From positions 18,629 to 63,122 of the forward strand of contig CAJFCJ010000093.1 of the NCBI GenBank assembly GCA_904063045.1: a stretch of DNA of 44,494 bases, written 5' to 3'. The stretch comes from Dimorphilus gyrociliatus (lineage: Eukaryota > Annelida > Polychaeta > Dinophilidae). Below the pieces are notes generated by a model, which saw only the letters and a program-made list of their open reading frames with translations, did no database searches and was not told the origin of the DNA. This document shows positions 1-10,264 of the stretch, one piece after another. The position numbers were made by a program, and so were the translations under genes. Within the stretch, counting starts at the first letter, position 1, and the number at the start of each line of letters is the position of its first letter.

Positions 1-541
1 CCTCTAAGTTTTATTTAAGACATAATTTTTAAAATAAGCAGTATAATTGCTTTTGCTTTTTGTAAGTAATTCAAATATGAAAAAGAGAACACAGTTTTTT
101 AATGAACATTTCAGGTTTCACTTATTCAAAATGATAGATTAAATTATTCCTTTGAAATAAACTTTTTATTAACAATTTAGACAGTGAAAATGTAGCTGAT
201 TTTATGCCATCAAACAAAATTTCAAGACAAAAGGGCCAGGAAGGTTAGGGTTGAGCAGTGTATTTTGTGATGTTTTTTGTTAGGCAAACACTTATAGATG
301 AAAAAGAAAAAAGATAAAAGTTTCATTTCGAAAAATTATTAAGAGGAGTCAAATTTCATTGTATAAATGCATGAATAAGAAGAAAAATACAGTTTTAAAT
401 ATAAATGTGATAGATTAATTATGTATTTATTATGATGTCTTCATTTTTTTAATCAAAAATTTTATCATTCTCTTTCTGTAAGTAATCATTAATTTTTTTC
501 AATATGTGATTTTTGTATTAAAGATACCAAAGATCAGCATT
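1..541. other. Intergenic A+T-rich stretch
   Basis: I see no coding exon, RNA gene or clear repeat here. It is the 3' flank of the minus-strand gene that ends at 542. A minus-strand AATAAA-like hexamer near 425-431 could be its polyadenylation signal, but it lies about 110 bases past the stop. Confidence 0.5.
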
Positions 542-1439
542 TTAACGTTTTGACAGTATAATTGTAAATGTGATATCTGGATAGGTTTCCTCACAACATG
601 CATATTGTTTCACATTACGTCTACCAGTATTTTTAATAATTCTATATTTTCCATAGTATTCACTAAAGTCAATATTTTTCATATCATTATAAAAGTTTAC
701 ATCTATCTGATTTCCGTGATAAGTCCATGAAGCATATTTGAAATTGCAATGATATTCTCCTCTTTTCTTATCCAGTGGACATCTTACCTTTGAAAAATAG
801 ATGGAATGTAGATGATAAAAGACATTATAACCTCTTCTAACATACCGTTATTAGTTTTGGAGAAATGTACAAAATGTTTCCATTGTGTTTGACAATTGCA
901 AGAACATCGGCAAGATTAATATCTTTACGTGCCCTAGTAAAACATAAACAACAATATATGAGAATTTTTTGATTATAGGATAATGATCTATTACTGATTG
1001 TATAGAATAATATCAGGACTCCAAATCATATTGATTGGTACATGTAGAGATGTAACTTTGTAATCTTCAACAGACCAACGTAATCTAAAGTCCTCCCAGG
1101 ACTATAATTTTCATAAATATTACTGATATTTTGACCTAATTTCTTATTTACAAATTAATATTTTACCATTCTTTGCCAAACATTAAAAGTTATAAGTTCA
1201 CCATCAACTTCAGTGACATCAGTTAAACTTAATCCTAAAGAAACATTACCATTTTGAAAAGAGGAAACATAGCGTTTTCCAAATAAATCATTAATTAATC
1301 TGGTATTATCTTCATATTTCCTAGAAAACAAATTTGCAATGCAGGAAAAGATAAAAGAAGAAAAAAGAAGAGAAACTTACACTGTATAGGATAATTGTAG
1401 AAGCATGGAAATAAAAATTGATAAGAGTAGTACTCTCAT
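542..1439 (-). CDS. Secreted acetylcholine-binding-protein-like (Cys-loop receptor LBD only)
   Basis: Five exons (1439-1381, 1320-1167, 1101-995, 933-846, 787-542) join with intact frame across four GT-AG introns of 58-65 bp to give 217 residues. A hydrophobic signal peptide begins MRVLLLSIFISMLLQL. The rest is one nicotinic-receptor ligand-binding domain. Loop D is VWQRMSWEDFRLRW, loop A is IWSPDIILYN, loop B is YASWTYHG, and loop C has the vicinal cysteine pair in YACCEETYPDITF. The aromatic-box Trp and Tyr residues are therefore all present. The Cys-loop (CPLDKKRGEYHC) has 10 residues between cysteines, against 13 in nicotinic receptors. A stop follows right after the last beta strand, where transmembrane segment 1 would begin, and I see no membrane exons downstream. 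Length and layout match soluble acetylcholine-binding proteins. Acetylcholine binding is inferred. The alternative is a receptor subunit that lost its pore. Confidence 0.88.
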
Positions 1440-2519
1440 TCTGAAAATATTGTCTCTTCCAAATTATTAGTAAAAGATGAAAATTCAGTTTATATGCTTG
1501 AATGTGAAACAAGAATAAATGTGATGATTGGATAATTAATCATTGACAAACTAGTGAATGAACTATTAACTATTAATATAACTATTTATAGCTATTTGAT
1601 TAACAATTATGAATAAAACTCGAATTATGTAGACTGTAGAGTAGTAAGTGAATAACTTTAATAATCATTACTAATCACTCATTTATTCCATTAACAATAA
1701 TTATTCTTGTATACCTATTTTATTGATAAATAAAATTCTGGTAAGCCCACACATTTCATAAAATTCCTTAGCTAAAATACAGATTTAGACAACTTATCAG
1801 ATGCCGAATTAAGAGAATTTCAAGATGTTAAACATGTCAACAGTGCAAAAATTCACTTCTACAAGTTAACACATGCTTTAATACATCTCTGCAATCATGT
1901 TATCAGTTATAAAGAGTGCATTTCTAGTCATCCAAACCAAAGAATATCCATTATGTAGGGGATTTATTCCAGAATATGTGCTTATCAAAACATATGTAGA
2001 CGAATTTAGATTTACAGTTTTTAGAAATCATAAAATACAGACTAAGATTTATTTTAAAGGAAAAATTTGTGATAAAAAATATTTATTATCTATAAAACAA
2101 ACAACAGAATTCTATTCTCTTTTTTTTCATCTTTGAAAAGAAGGAATTTCTAGATGTTGAAAGAATTCTAAATTGCTAAAATTCAAAGAAATCATGAATA
2201 AGATTTTTTCAAGTTAGTTCCATACAATAACATAAATTATTGATTTTTTTTAATAATAAAATTAATTTTCTAATCATTACATTTATTCAAGTTTGACATT
2301 CAATTATATTACATTCCATACCAAAAAAATTTCAAATTTTGTGTTTTTTTTTGCAAGAAATCTTTGCAAAATTTTATTAATTTTTTAATAAACACTGTAA
2401 ATTTTGATAAGAAAAAGAAATTGTCAAAAAAGCAAAATATACTTTTAAATTAATGAAAACTGGCATTGTTTTGTCTTTAATTTCTACCAAAAATTACATT
2501 TTTTAAGACTATTTGGGAA
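1440..2519. other. Intergenic, no recognisable gene
   Basis: Promoter side of the AChBP-like gene followed by low-complexity A+T-rich DNA. An open frame at 1897-2136 on the plus strand has no start context, splice partner or domain I recognise, so I do not call it. Confidence 0.4.
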
Positions 2520-2635
2520 TAAACTTTAAAGGTTCTATTTGTGTGAGTACTTTGGCAAATTGGTCAATGATTGCAAAAGATGAATACTATTTTAAAGAAG
2601 CAAAACTTTCTACAATTACAATACAGTAAAGTACA
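2520..2635 (+). repeat. LTR-retrotransposon leader/gag-start fragment
   Basis: This segment resembles 4330-4460 and the reverse complement of 43,740-43,850. All three share a block reading roughly AAAGGTTCTATTTG, a block around AGTACTTTGGCAA, and a tail CTACAATTACAATACA. In the 43-kb copy the tail runs into a gag reading frame, so I take this block as the leader and gag start of an LTR element, here without the rest of the element. Confidence 0.55.
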
Positions 2636-2796
2636 GTCTGACAGCTGAACATATGCAGGTACATTCACACATTCTAAGCAAATTGCACAAATTTTTCTTT
2701 ATTAAAAATATATTGTTTGGACGCCATTTTGAAATTTTGATTGGTTATTTATAATCTAAAGTAGTAATTCCTAGCTTAGGCTATCATTGACCCACT

Positions 2797-2886
2797 TATT
2801 TTTCTTTTCAATTGAAGGCTTAAGAGGGCGGAGGGGTTTTTATAAATGTAATCGCCCTCTTAAGCCTTTAATTGAAAAGAAAAATA
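2797..2886. repeat. Near-perfect 34-bp stem / 22-nt loop hairpin
   Basis: The left arm 2797-2830 and right arm 2853-2886 are reverse complements with one mismatch, around a 22-base loop (2831-2852). The arms contain the block AGGCTTAAGAGGGCG and its complement. The 90-base size is that of a small foldback element or a microRNA-like precursor. The stem lacks the bulges usual in microRNA precursors. No target-site duplication is evident. Confidence 0.85.
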
Positions 2887-3109
2887 GGAATAGCTGGTTT
2901 TTCCACAGGGTTCACACTGCATTATGCAAAAGTAAGTCAAAGATAAAACATTCAAAAAATTATTTAGGGCTAAGTTAAGATCAGGATAAAATACTCAAAG
3001 AGAGAGAGAAACAGTTCAATATGTAAATGTCTTATTTTAATTATGGGAAATCTTTGGAAAATTTACCTCGAATTAATGTAAATTATTATGGAATAATAAT
3101 AATGCTGTG

Positions 3110-3330
3110 GCTCGTAGTTTTTGTAATTCATTGTATTTCTTGAATACAAGCTCCCTATTGTCTTTACTCCACGTCATATTTAAAAAAGTATAATGAAAAT
3201 AAAGTAATATAATTGAAATTAACAATTAATTGAATAAGATAACTTAGAAAAAAAATGTTTTTTTGCAACATCTATTTAAATGCCAAACTGGATGTCAAGT
3301 GACTGTTCCAATAATTATGGAGTGTGGCCA
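3110..3330 (-). mobile_element. 5' end of a Tc1-like element (fragment)
   Basis: It matches the start of the Tc1 element at 40.4-41.8 kb (its 41,586-41,765 part). Shared landmarks are the first transposase codons on the minus strand, an A+T-rich leader, and ATTTAAATGCCAAAC followed by GGATGTCAAGT. The rest of the element is absent. Confidence 0.65.
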
Positions 3331-4140
3331 AATAAAGAAAAAATTGATGAAAATGACCAAAAATATTTTGCTTATAATATTCATAAATATTATCATTTTG
3401 TCAATTTTTTTTCAATATTACGTAAATATAACCTTTTTTTTATAGAAATTTAGACCAAAAAAAATAATTTACAAGGATAAAACAATTTTAACTATTAATT
3501 AAAAGTTGGCCAGAACTCTGATTGAAAATGTACACATACATTCGTCAGCTATATTCTACAATAGAGAAGTAGTATTGAACCAGTATTGTACTATGAGATA
3601 GCACTGATAAAGATAAGCAGTAGTGACCTAGTTTCGCATAGGGCAGTGCATACACATTATGCAGTAATAAAACCTATTGAATTATATAAAGAATATTTGC
3701 TATTTGCAACCTAGCATTAATATTACAATTTATTAATCCATAAATTTATGATTTCGAACTAAAACTAGTTCAATTAATTATCAATTATGCTTAAATTCTA
3801 AGGTTAGATTATATTCACTATTCAACAGTATTGTATACACAATACTGTTCTTTTTAACATGCATTAATCAGATATACTTCCTCTGCATATGCTGATGCTA
3901 AATTTACTAACTCAATCAATTGAATATCATTATTAAGGTAGAATATAAAAACGGTCAAATATACAATCTACATGTTTTCTTGATTGTTGGACTTGTCCTA
4001 CTAAAATTGTTACATCTTATGCAACTCTCCAACCTTCGAAATTCAACTATTATTTAGAAGAGGAAAACAATAAAAACATGACCATATTTAGAACTTTTCT
4101 TTGTCTTCAAATGTTACTTTTGTTTTTGTGAACATTGAAA
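3331..4140. other. Intergenic, no recognisable gene
   Basis: A+T-rich sequence with no exon, repeat end or RNA gene that I can support. Confidence 0.4.
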
Positions 4141-4462
4141 TATGTGAACTATCAACCCTTAAAAGAGTATATAAACCCTACGAAATTAACAGTTGATAGT
4201 TCAGTTTTCTAACCGTCAGCTAGTTGTTTAAACTAGCTTGTTTAGAACTAGAAGCTCATTTTACTCAATACATATTCTTTGGACGAAATACTGGTGTTTT
4301 GTTAATCAATTTCTACCGAAATTGCCTTTGTTAGACTATTTGTGGACGAACTTTAAAGGTTCTATTTGGACCAGTACTTTGGCAAGTTGGTAAATGATTG
4401 GAAAGGACGATTACAGTTGTGACGAACCAGAAATTCCTACAATTACAATACAACAAAGTACA
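4141..4462 (+). repeat. LTR-like sequence with leader
   Basis: A TATATAAA box near 4169 lies upstream of a stretch that joins, at 4330-4460, the leader block shared with 2520-2635 and with the gag pseudogene at 43.2-43.8 kb. A solo or truncated LTR plus leader of a Ty3/gypsy-like element is the simplest reading. The 5' boundary is not defined. MULE-A begins immediately downstream. Confidence 0.45.
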
Positions 4463-6649
4463 GAAAATGGCCAAAAACCTAGTTTTATATAGATACTAAT
4501 AAAAATAAATGTTAAAAAAAAAACTTAGATGCTACTTATTGTTTTATTTAATGATGTAGATATTTTTAGTATTTAATTATATTATTTTTAACTGCTCAAA
4601 ACCTTCACATAATTAAATGTTTGTGAGTGATAATGTCACAACTAAAATAATATACCAGTTTTCTTTTGTAAAATGTATATTTCACTGAAACTATTTCTGT
4701 TTGAAACCATTAGGTAACATTATATAAATTTGATAATTTAAACATGTATAATGGCCATATTAGAGGGTTATTTATTTTATATTTAAAAAGAACTAATTTT
4801 GTTCTTGTCATCATTTTTTTTCAGAAAATTTTTGATTGCATTTCCACAGAAAGTTCTACTTTATATCAGACCACTTTCAAAATGCCTCCTTCTTGCTATT
4901 CTTGCCAAAGAAAAGTATATAAAAAATATGAATGCATATGCAGTCTATGCAAGAAAATATTTCACTTGAAATGTTTAAGAGGTAAGACTTGATTAGTTTT
5001 TTTAAACTTTTAAAAGTTGTGTTTTAGATGGTTTTTGCTCAATGTGCACAACAATCAACAAACATCAATTAAAAGTTGTTTTGAACAAACATGATGACAT
5101 CTCCATTCTTTTTCAACAACCAGAAGTTGAAAAAAACACTGCAATGGAGGTGGACAACCAAGCTTGCGCTTCTGATAAAATAATGGGAGAAGAGAGTATG
5201 ACAGAAAATGTTGTTACTGCATTTCAATTGGAAGAAGAAATACAAACTAGTCATTGTGAAATCCTAAATTCTGTTCTGGAGAATGAAAATATGATGGAAG
5301 TTGATCATGAAGAGGAATGTATGACAACTGATATAGTACAAGAAGATGTTAATAATGGATTTAATGCTCAAAATCATATAGAAAGCTCTTTTGAAGACAT
5401 AATGGATTAAGCAAATTTAGATGATGATGGAGCATTTAAAATTTTCAAGAATGGAAGCCAAAAAGGATAACCATTAATGATTCACAATGGCTTTTCATAT
5501 ACAATAAAAGGACATGGAGAGCACTTCAGAATATGGAGATGTAGTGTCCTGTGGTTTTTAGATGGAACTTTCAAAGTTGTAAATCCTCCCTTCAAACAGC
5601 TGTTTTCCATTCACTCATTCCTGAAAAAAGATGGTGTGCTTAAACAAGTTCCTCTTCTTTTTGCAATGACAACATCAAAAAAGAAAGTCTGTTATTCTCT
5701 TTTATTTAAGTTATACTTTAAATACTATTTTGAAAAAAGTCTACAAATATTTCTTCAAGCTGTAAAAGAATTGATTCCTGACAAATCACCAAAGAAAATA
5801 TTGGTAGATTCTGAAAGAGCAGTTTGGAAGAATTTACAAAAGCATTATCCAGATGCCGAAGTAAAAGGCTGTCTCTTTCACTGGACTCAAGTACATAATT
5901 TTTTTGTGTTTAATATTTTCTTAAAAAACTAATTTTCTTTTGGATTTTGTAGGAATTGGGTTATTCTGCTAAATATAAAAGCCATGTGGACAATGGACTG
6001 AAATGAAAAAGCTATTGGCAGTACCATTCTTACCTGCTGATGTTATTCCAAATGAATTTCATAAAATAAAACAACATTTGAAAGCAATCCAGAAATTGGA
6101 GGATCTTGTTAACTATATTGAGGCTACTTGGATTGAAGATAGTCTGTGGACACCATCATCTTGGTCAGCATATGAATCTCCTATCAGAACAAATAATGAT
6201 GTTGAGGGATTCCACAATAGATTGAATATAAATATGGGCAACTCCAAATCTTTTTACAATCTGATAGATGAGCTGAAAAGAGAGGCTGATCTCATTCCAA
6301 TATATCAACAGCTGCTTTCTGAAAAGAAATTGAAGAGATTACAGAAAAAAATCTATTTAAATGTCCAAAAAGAAATATTTGATACTTGGGAGAAATTTAA
6401 AAATGGTGAAATAACAGCAGCTCAGATTTTGGAAAATTGTTCAAAAATATATTTGTCACATTAGATATGCTACAGTTCTTAGTTCAAGTTGTTACTTTTA
6501 GTAGTTTCTCTTTTTTATATTTGTTTTAATGTTGTTTCATTTTCATTAAATATATATCTTCAAACTATTCTTATCATTTAGAATAATCAATATTATTATT
6601 TATTTATAATTATAATTTTTTATATAAAACTAGGTCTTTGGCCATTTTC
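4463..6649 (+). mobile_element. MULE-A, Mutator-like DNA transposon
   Basis: Terminal inverted repeats of 29 bp (4463-4491 and 6621-6649, one mismatch, beginning GAAAATGGCC) enclose a MULE transposase reading frame. I see no convincing 8-10 bp target duplication next to these ends. Its ends differ completely from the GGTxAAACCGTACC ends of MULE-B and MULE-C, although the transposases are related. Confidence 0.8.
4882..6464 (+). pseudogene. MULE-A transposase, decayed
   Basis: Exon 1 (4882-4979) and exon 2 (from 5028) join over a 48-bp intron to complete a CxxC..CxxC..HxxC..CxxC zinc-finger-like head ending CLRDGFCSMC. An acidic linker follows, then a FLYWCH-like zinc-finger remnant (GFSYTIKG...WRCS). 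The catalytic core follows: WFLDGTFK (first Asp), LVDSERAVW (second Asp) and RTNNDVEGFHNR (Glu). A further intron begins at about 5891, after the HWTQ codons, and ends TTTGTAG before ELGYSAKY. Decay is visible: a stop after FEDIMD (about 5408), another after NGSQKG, a direct WRCS-to-VLWF joint that removes the region between zinc finger and core, and a stop and frameshift near 6003. Dead copy; the family is secure. Confidence 0.85.
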
Positions 6650-7386
6650 AATCCTGGCCGTTTTCTATCATATTCTTAAAAGTTGGCCTATCAAAATTTA
6701 TGGTGTCCACTTTTTTATGAAGTCTACTTTATATATATATATGCAAGCACTCATATAAAATCCTTACAAATGAATGAAGTTAATTTAGAATTAATTTTAA
6801 AACTACATTTTTATCAATCATATCTAAGTTCCTCTCAGAGTTTCATAAAAAATATTCCATACGTCAATTCTGTTTTGCAATATAATTTCTTTTGGCCATT
6901 GTTCGATTGGTTCAAATTGTGGTAGATTTAAGTCACAAAGATAAATGACAAATACTTTTTTTGGGCTACAAAAAAGGGAAAGAGAAATGCATGAATGGTT
7001 ATAATTAGAAATCCCACATACTTATGTATATCTCATATTATCTGGATCATCACTCATGAATAACCCTTTGTAAGTGAATGAGTTAGGGTAAAAGCACTGA
7101 TTTGTGGACGTTTTCTGTTGCATCCATTGCAAACATACATGTTAGCAAATATTTATAACCCTGAAAACATTTGTTTTATGATTTACACCTTCTTCAGCAT
7201 AGGCAAAAAGTCCTCAGCCACCTCAAAAAATTTTGACTTAAATATTTAGATATATTGAATAACTACTTTGAATTGATAATAATAATTTTTAATATGTAGA
7301 AATTAATATCCTGCAGGAGAAATTATCAAAAAATTACTTTTCTTTTAAAAAATCCTGTTTTAGTAATTACACTTTGAAAAAAGGGG
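6650..7386. other. Intergenic with Tc1-type terminal motifs
   Basis: Around 6673-6712 is a short GGCCTATCAAAATTTATGG motif, close to the terminal repeat of the Tc1 element at 40.4-41.8 kb. At 7083-7112 is GGGTAAAAGCACT followed by a G+T-rich block, also found at 26,408-26,435 and mirrored in the right arm. It may be the end of the Tc1 element interrupted by MULE-B. No gene is seen. Confidence 0.4.
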
Positions 7387-7507
7387 TTAGTTAAACATAT
7401 TCAGTTGGAATATTGTCGAATTCTTGCTGTGTTACCCTCCATAGATCATCTACATTTGTGCACATATGTTTACCAACCCTTCCTTTTATGTATGACCATA
7501 AATTTTT
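7387..7507 (-). pseudogene. Tc1-like transposase, C-terminal piece
   Basis: On the minus strand this reads LWSYIKGRVGKHMCTN, then VDDLWRVTQQEF and DNIPTEYV before a stop. That is the C-terminal tail of a Tc1 D34E transposase, starting just after the catalytic ENL. The rest of the same gene resumes at 10,265. MULE-B is the insertion between the two pieces. Confidence 0.85.
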
Positions 7508-7515
7508 GGGAGCAG

Positions 7516-7645
7516 GTGAAACCGTACCTGGGTTAAACCATACCCACTAGAGGGTTAAACCATACCCACTAGAGGGTTAAACCGTACCCAGGTGAAACCG
7601 TACCCAGCTTAAACTGTACCCATAAAGGGGTTAAACCGTACCCAT
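7516..7645. repeat. MULE-B left terminal repeat array
   Basis: About eight units of 14-19 bp alternate GGTGAAACCGTACC, GGTTAAACCATACCC and GGTTAAACCGTACCC with short spacers such as ACTAGAG. The array is longer than the one at the other end of the element, so unit number differs between ends. Confidence 0.9.
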
Positions 7646-7806
7646 TTTTTATTTAATATACTGTATATGTTTATTAAACTTGTGATAATGAAATCTATGT
7701 TATACTGATACAATGTATATAGGCAAATATATAAACATACATTTATCTAAAAACTTAAAAGAATTAAAAATGAAAAGAAATAGAGAATATGAAATGAAGG
7801 TAAAAT

Positions 7807-9714
7807 CTATGGAGCATATATATGAGATGTTTGTAGCAATAATTCATCTGCTAATATTATTCCTAATTTGTATTCATCCCAAATGTCAAATATTTTTTTT
7901 TCTCTCTCCACATACCTTTTTCTCTGATATCTATATATTTGTTTATCAGACATCACCTTTTCATAGATAATCATCAAATCTCCCTCTTTTTTCAGTTCAT
8001 CCACTAATATGTAGAACGAGCCTTTTGATTGCATTTGACTATTCATCCTGTTGTGCCAACCCTCCAGACTATTATTTGTTCTAATTGATAGACCAAACAC
8101 TGACCAATTTTCAGGTTTCCACATAGAATTACATATCCATGTATTTTCAAAATACAACAGTAGGTCAGAAAATTTCTGTTGTTCCAAAAGTTCAGACTTG
8201 AGTCTGCCAAATGTTGAAATGATGATATCAGATGGCAGAAATGGTAATGCTATGATTTTCCTTAGATCTCTCCATTCTTCTCCTTTCTCCATATATTATT
8301 TGGAATATCCAAGAGACTGAGAATAACAAATTAATTATGAAATAAGATATTGATTTAAATATTAGATCTACCTGTATTTTCCTATAAATTGCTTGGGTGA
8401 AATGAAAAACACATCCATGTATTGTTGTATTTGGAAACACTTTTGTTATTGTCTTCCATAGTGCCATCTCAAAGTCTAAAGTGACTTTTTCAGGCTCTCA
8501 CATGTTAATCATTTTCTTAATAGTCTACAGAAAATTATTTAACATTTAACAAACTGAAAATATAATTGGTTATTACACTTACTTTAAATGCTAATTTATA
8601 AGCTCTCTTGTGTTTTGATGTCATGAAAATGAAGGCAAGGGGCACATGTTTCATGTTCCCATTCTTTTTCACATAACATTGGATTGTCAGTAATTGGTAA
8701 AATGGTTCTTTTACAATTTTAAATGTTCCATCAACAAACCAATGATCTGATTTACTCAACAATTCAAACTGATAGTCTGTGCCAAGTATAAGAATTGTTT
8801 CATTGTTTTCACAGATATCTTTCTTTAGAAAGTTGTCTGGTATGAAATCCATATTTAATTCAAAATCATAATCTTTTGGTTCCATTGACCTCTTCTTTTG
8901 CCTGGTTGAATTCGTCATCCTTTTTAAATATTGCAGGTTTGGTAGAAAATCAGTATTTTCCTGGTTATTAAGAAGAACTATTTCAGCCAGCTTTCTTCCA
9001 CTTGTAGCAAAATCTTTTTGGCATAAGTTTTTCAGTTCCCTTTTTATTTCAACATCAACTTTTCGATACTTTTTTCCTTCATGATTATGCTGTTGACTTC
9101 CTTTAACAAAGATACTGCCTTGTTGATGAATTCTTGCTGGATATCTTTTTTTATTAGTTCTTACACTACATACCCATATGCTACTTTTTGAATTTTTTGT
9201 TTTCAGAGTGAAATAAAACTCATTATTAATTAGTAAATCTTTACCAATCTGACTTCCCCCTTTTACTACATAAAATTCATCCATCCTTCCAGTCACATTA
9301 CTCTCTTCTAGATCTTGATCTTCATTTCTACAAATAAGGGCAGGCTGTTCAGTGTCTTGATTTTGACTTCTTTCATTAATGTGACTTTCTTCTATATGCT
9401 GATGTTCATTTGCACTATTAATGACACTCTCATCCATATCTATGTGTTGATCTATCTGCATAATTTCCCTGTTAATAATATCATTATCATCATCTTTCAA
9501 TCTTTTAACCTGCAGAAGAAACTGCTTCTTTTCACAGTCCAGACAAACTGATACCTTTGAATCTAGAAGACAAAAGTTAAGTAGTTACAAATTAAGATGT
9601 GCATTTAAATATCATACTCAGTAAACATTTTTCATGGATTTTTTCATTCCATAGCACACAAAGTTTCCATTTCTGTCTCCCATATATAATAAGTTTGCAA
9701 TTTTTACATTTCAT
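7807..9714 (-). pseudogene. MULE-B transposase with introns, two in-frame stops
   Basis: Exons 9714-9618, 9562-8583, 8524-8372 and 8316-7807 keep frame across GT-AG introns. Exon 1 and exon 2 together make a treble-clef-like head (CKNCKLIIYGRQ...KCLL|NSKVSVCLDC). Its intron position is the same as in MULE-A and MULE-C. Then come an acidic linker, a FLYWCH-type zinc finger (about 110 residues in, ending with HNHEG), and the DDE core: WFVDGTFK, LDFEMALW with GCVFHFTQ, and RTNNSLEGWHNR. Stops after NM in exon 3 (about 8500) and after SLGYSK in exon 4 break it. Otherwise it is the most complete MULE copy in the window. Confidence 0.88.
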
Positions 9715-10186
9715 TTTTAATCTGGATCTGTTATACATAAAACATTAGTTTTGTGTAATAAAAATTTCATAAAGCAGTTAAGGGAAATCAATATTTAAAA
9801 ATATTTAAACCTATTACTTAATGCCATATAATAATACACAAGATGATAGACAATTATTATTTCACTATTTACTTTAATAAACTTTTTTTCAAAGTTATGA
9901 AAAAGGGCTATTATCATCAATAATAATTCGTTTACCTTTGTTTTATTTTGGATAGATTCCCAAAATAATATTTAACTGAGAATTCTGTAAAATCAATATC
10001 AGAAATAAATCAAAATGGCTGACTTAAAATGAGTACCAATATTAAAAACTGGTATTCTAAGTAACAGAATATTATGGAATTAATTTAATAATTTACACAC
10101 ACATATATATATATATATATACAGTATATATAATATTATTCAAAATAATACATTTGTTAATATATGTTAATTATTTTAAAGTTGGT

Positions 10187-10258
10187 ATGGTTTAACCCCT
10201 TTATGGGTATGGTTTAACCCTCTAGTGGGTATGGTTTAACCCAGGTACGGTTTCACCC
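10187..10258. repeat. MULE-B right terminal repeat array
   Basis: Four inverted units of the same 15-bp motif as at 7516-7645, ending in the outermost GGTACGGTTTCACC. The outer 50 bp are nearly identical to the left end. Confidence 0.9.
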
Positions 10259-10264
10259 CTATTC

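Larger units (their letters stand above)
7508..10264 (-). mobile_element. MULE-B inserted inside a Tc1 transposase
   Basis: A 2.76-kb Mutator-like element. The ends are arrays of a 15-bp unit, GGTTAAACCGTACCC and variants, in inverted orientation at the two termini (7516-7645 and about 10,187-10,258). The outermost unit is GGTGAAACCGTACCTGG at both ends. The flanks carry AAATTTT on both sides (7501-7507 region and 10,265-10,271). This is the only sequence present twice relative to an uninterrupted Tc1 frame, consistent with a 7-9 bp target duplication as MULEs make. Confidence 0.9.

Noticed and set aside
542-1439. Truncated full nicotinic receptor with lost 3' exons
   Set aside because: No transmembrane-like exon is found in the 541 bases downstream, and the stop sits at the natural end of the ligand-binding domain; kept only as the alternative in the gene entry.
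1897-2136. 79-residue plus-strand open frame
   Set aside because: No splice context, no domain, no compositional sign of coding; fits chance in A+T-rich DNA.
2787-2978. Open frame across the hairpin
   Set aside because: It reads through both arms of a near-perfect foldback, so it reflects the inverted repeat, not a protein.
3263-3445. 60-residue open frame with a hydrophobic tail
   Set aside because: Begins inside a Tc1 end fragment and continues into A/T-rich sequence; the hydrophobic part is Ile/Phe from composition.
7516-7645. Regularly spaced short repeats resembling a CRISPR-like array
   Set aside because: Units are contiguous variants of a 15-bp motif, occur inverted at the other end of the element, and belong to MULE termini; the genome is also eukaryotic.
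10080-10140. TA-dinucleotide microsatellite as a regulatory element
   Set aside because: Simple (AT)n run inside the MULE-B 5' region; similar runs recur at 6,727, 22,878 and 24,318 without consistent context.
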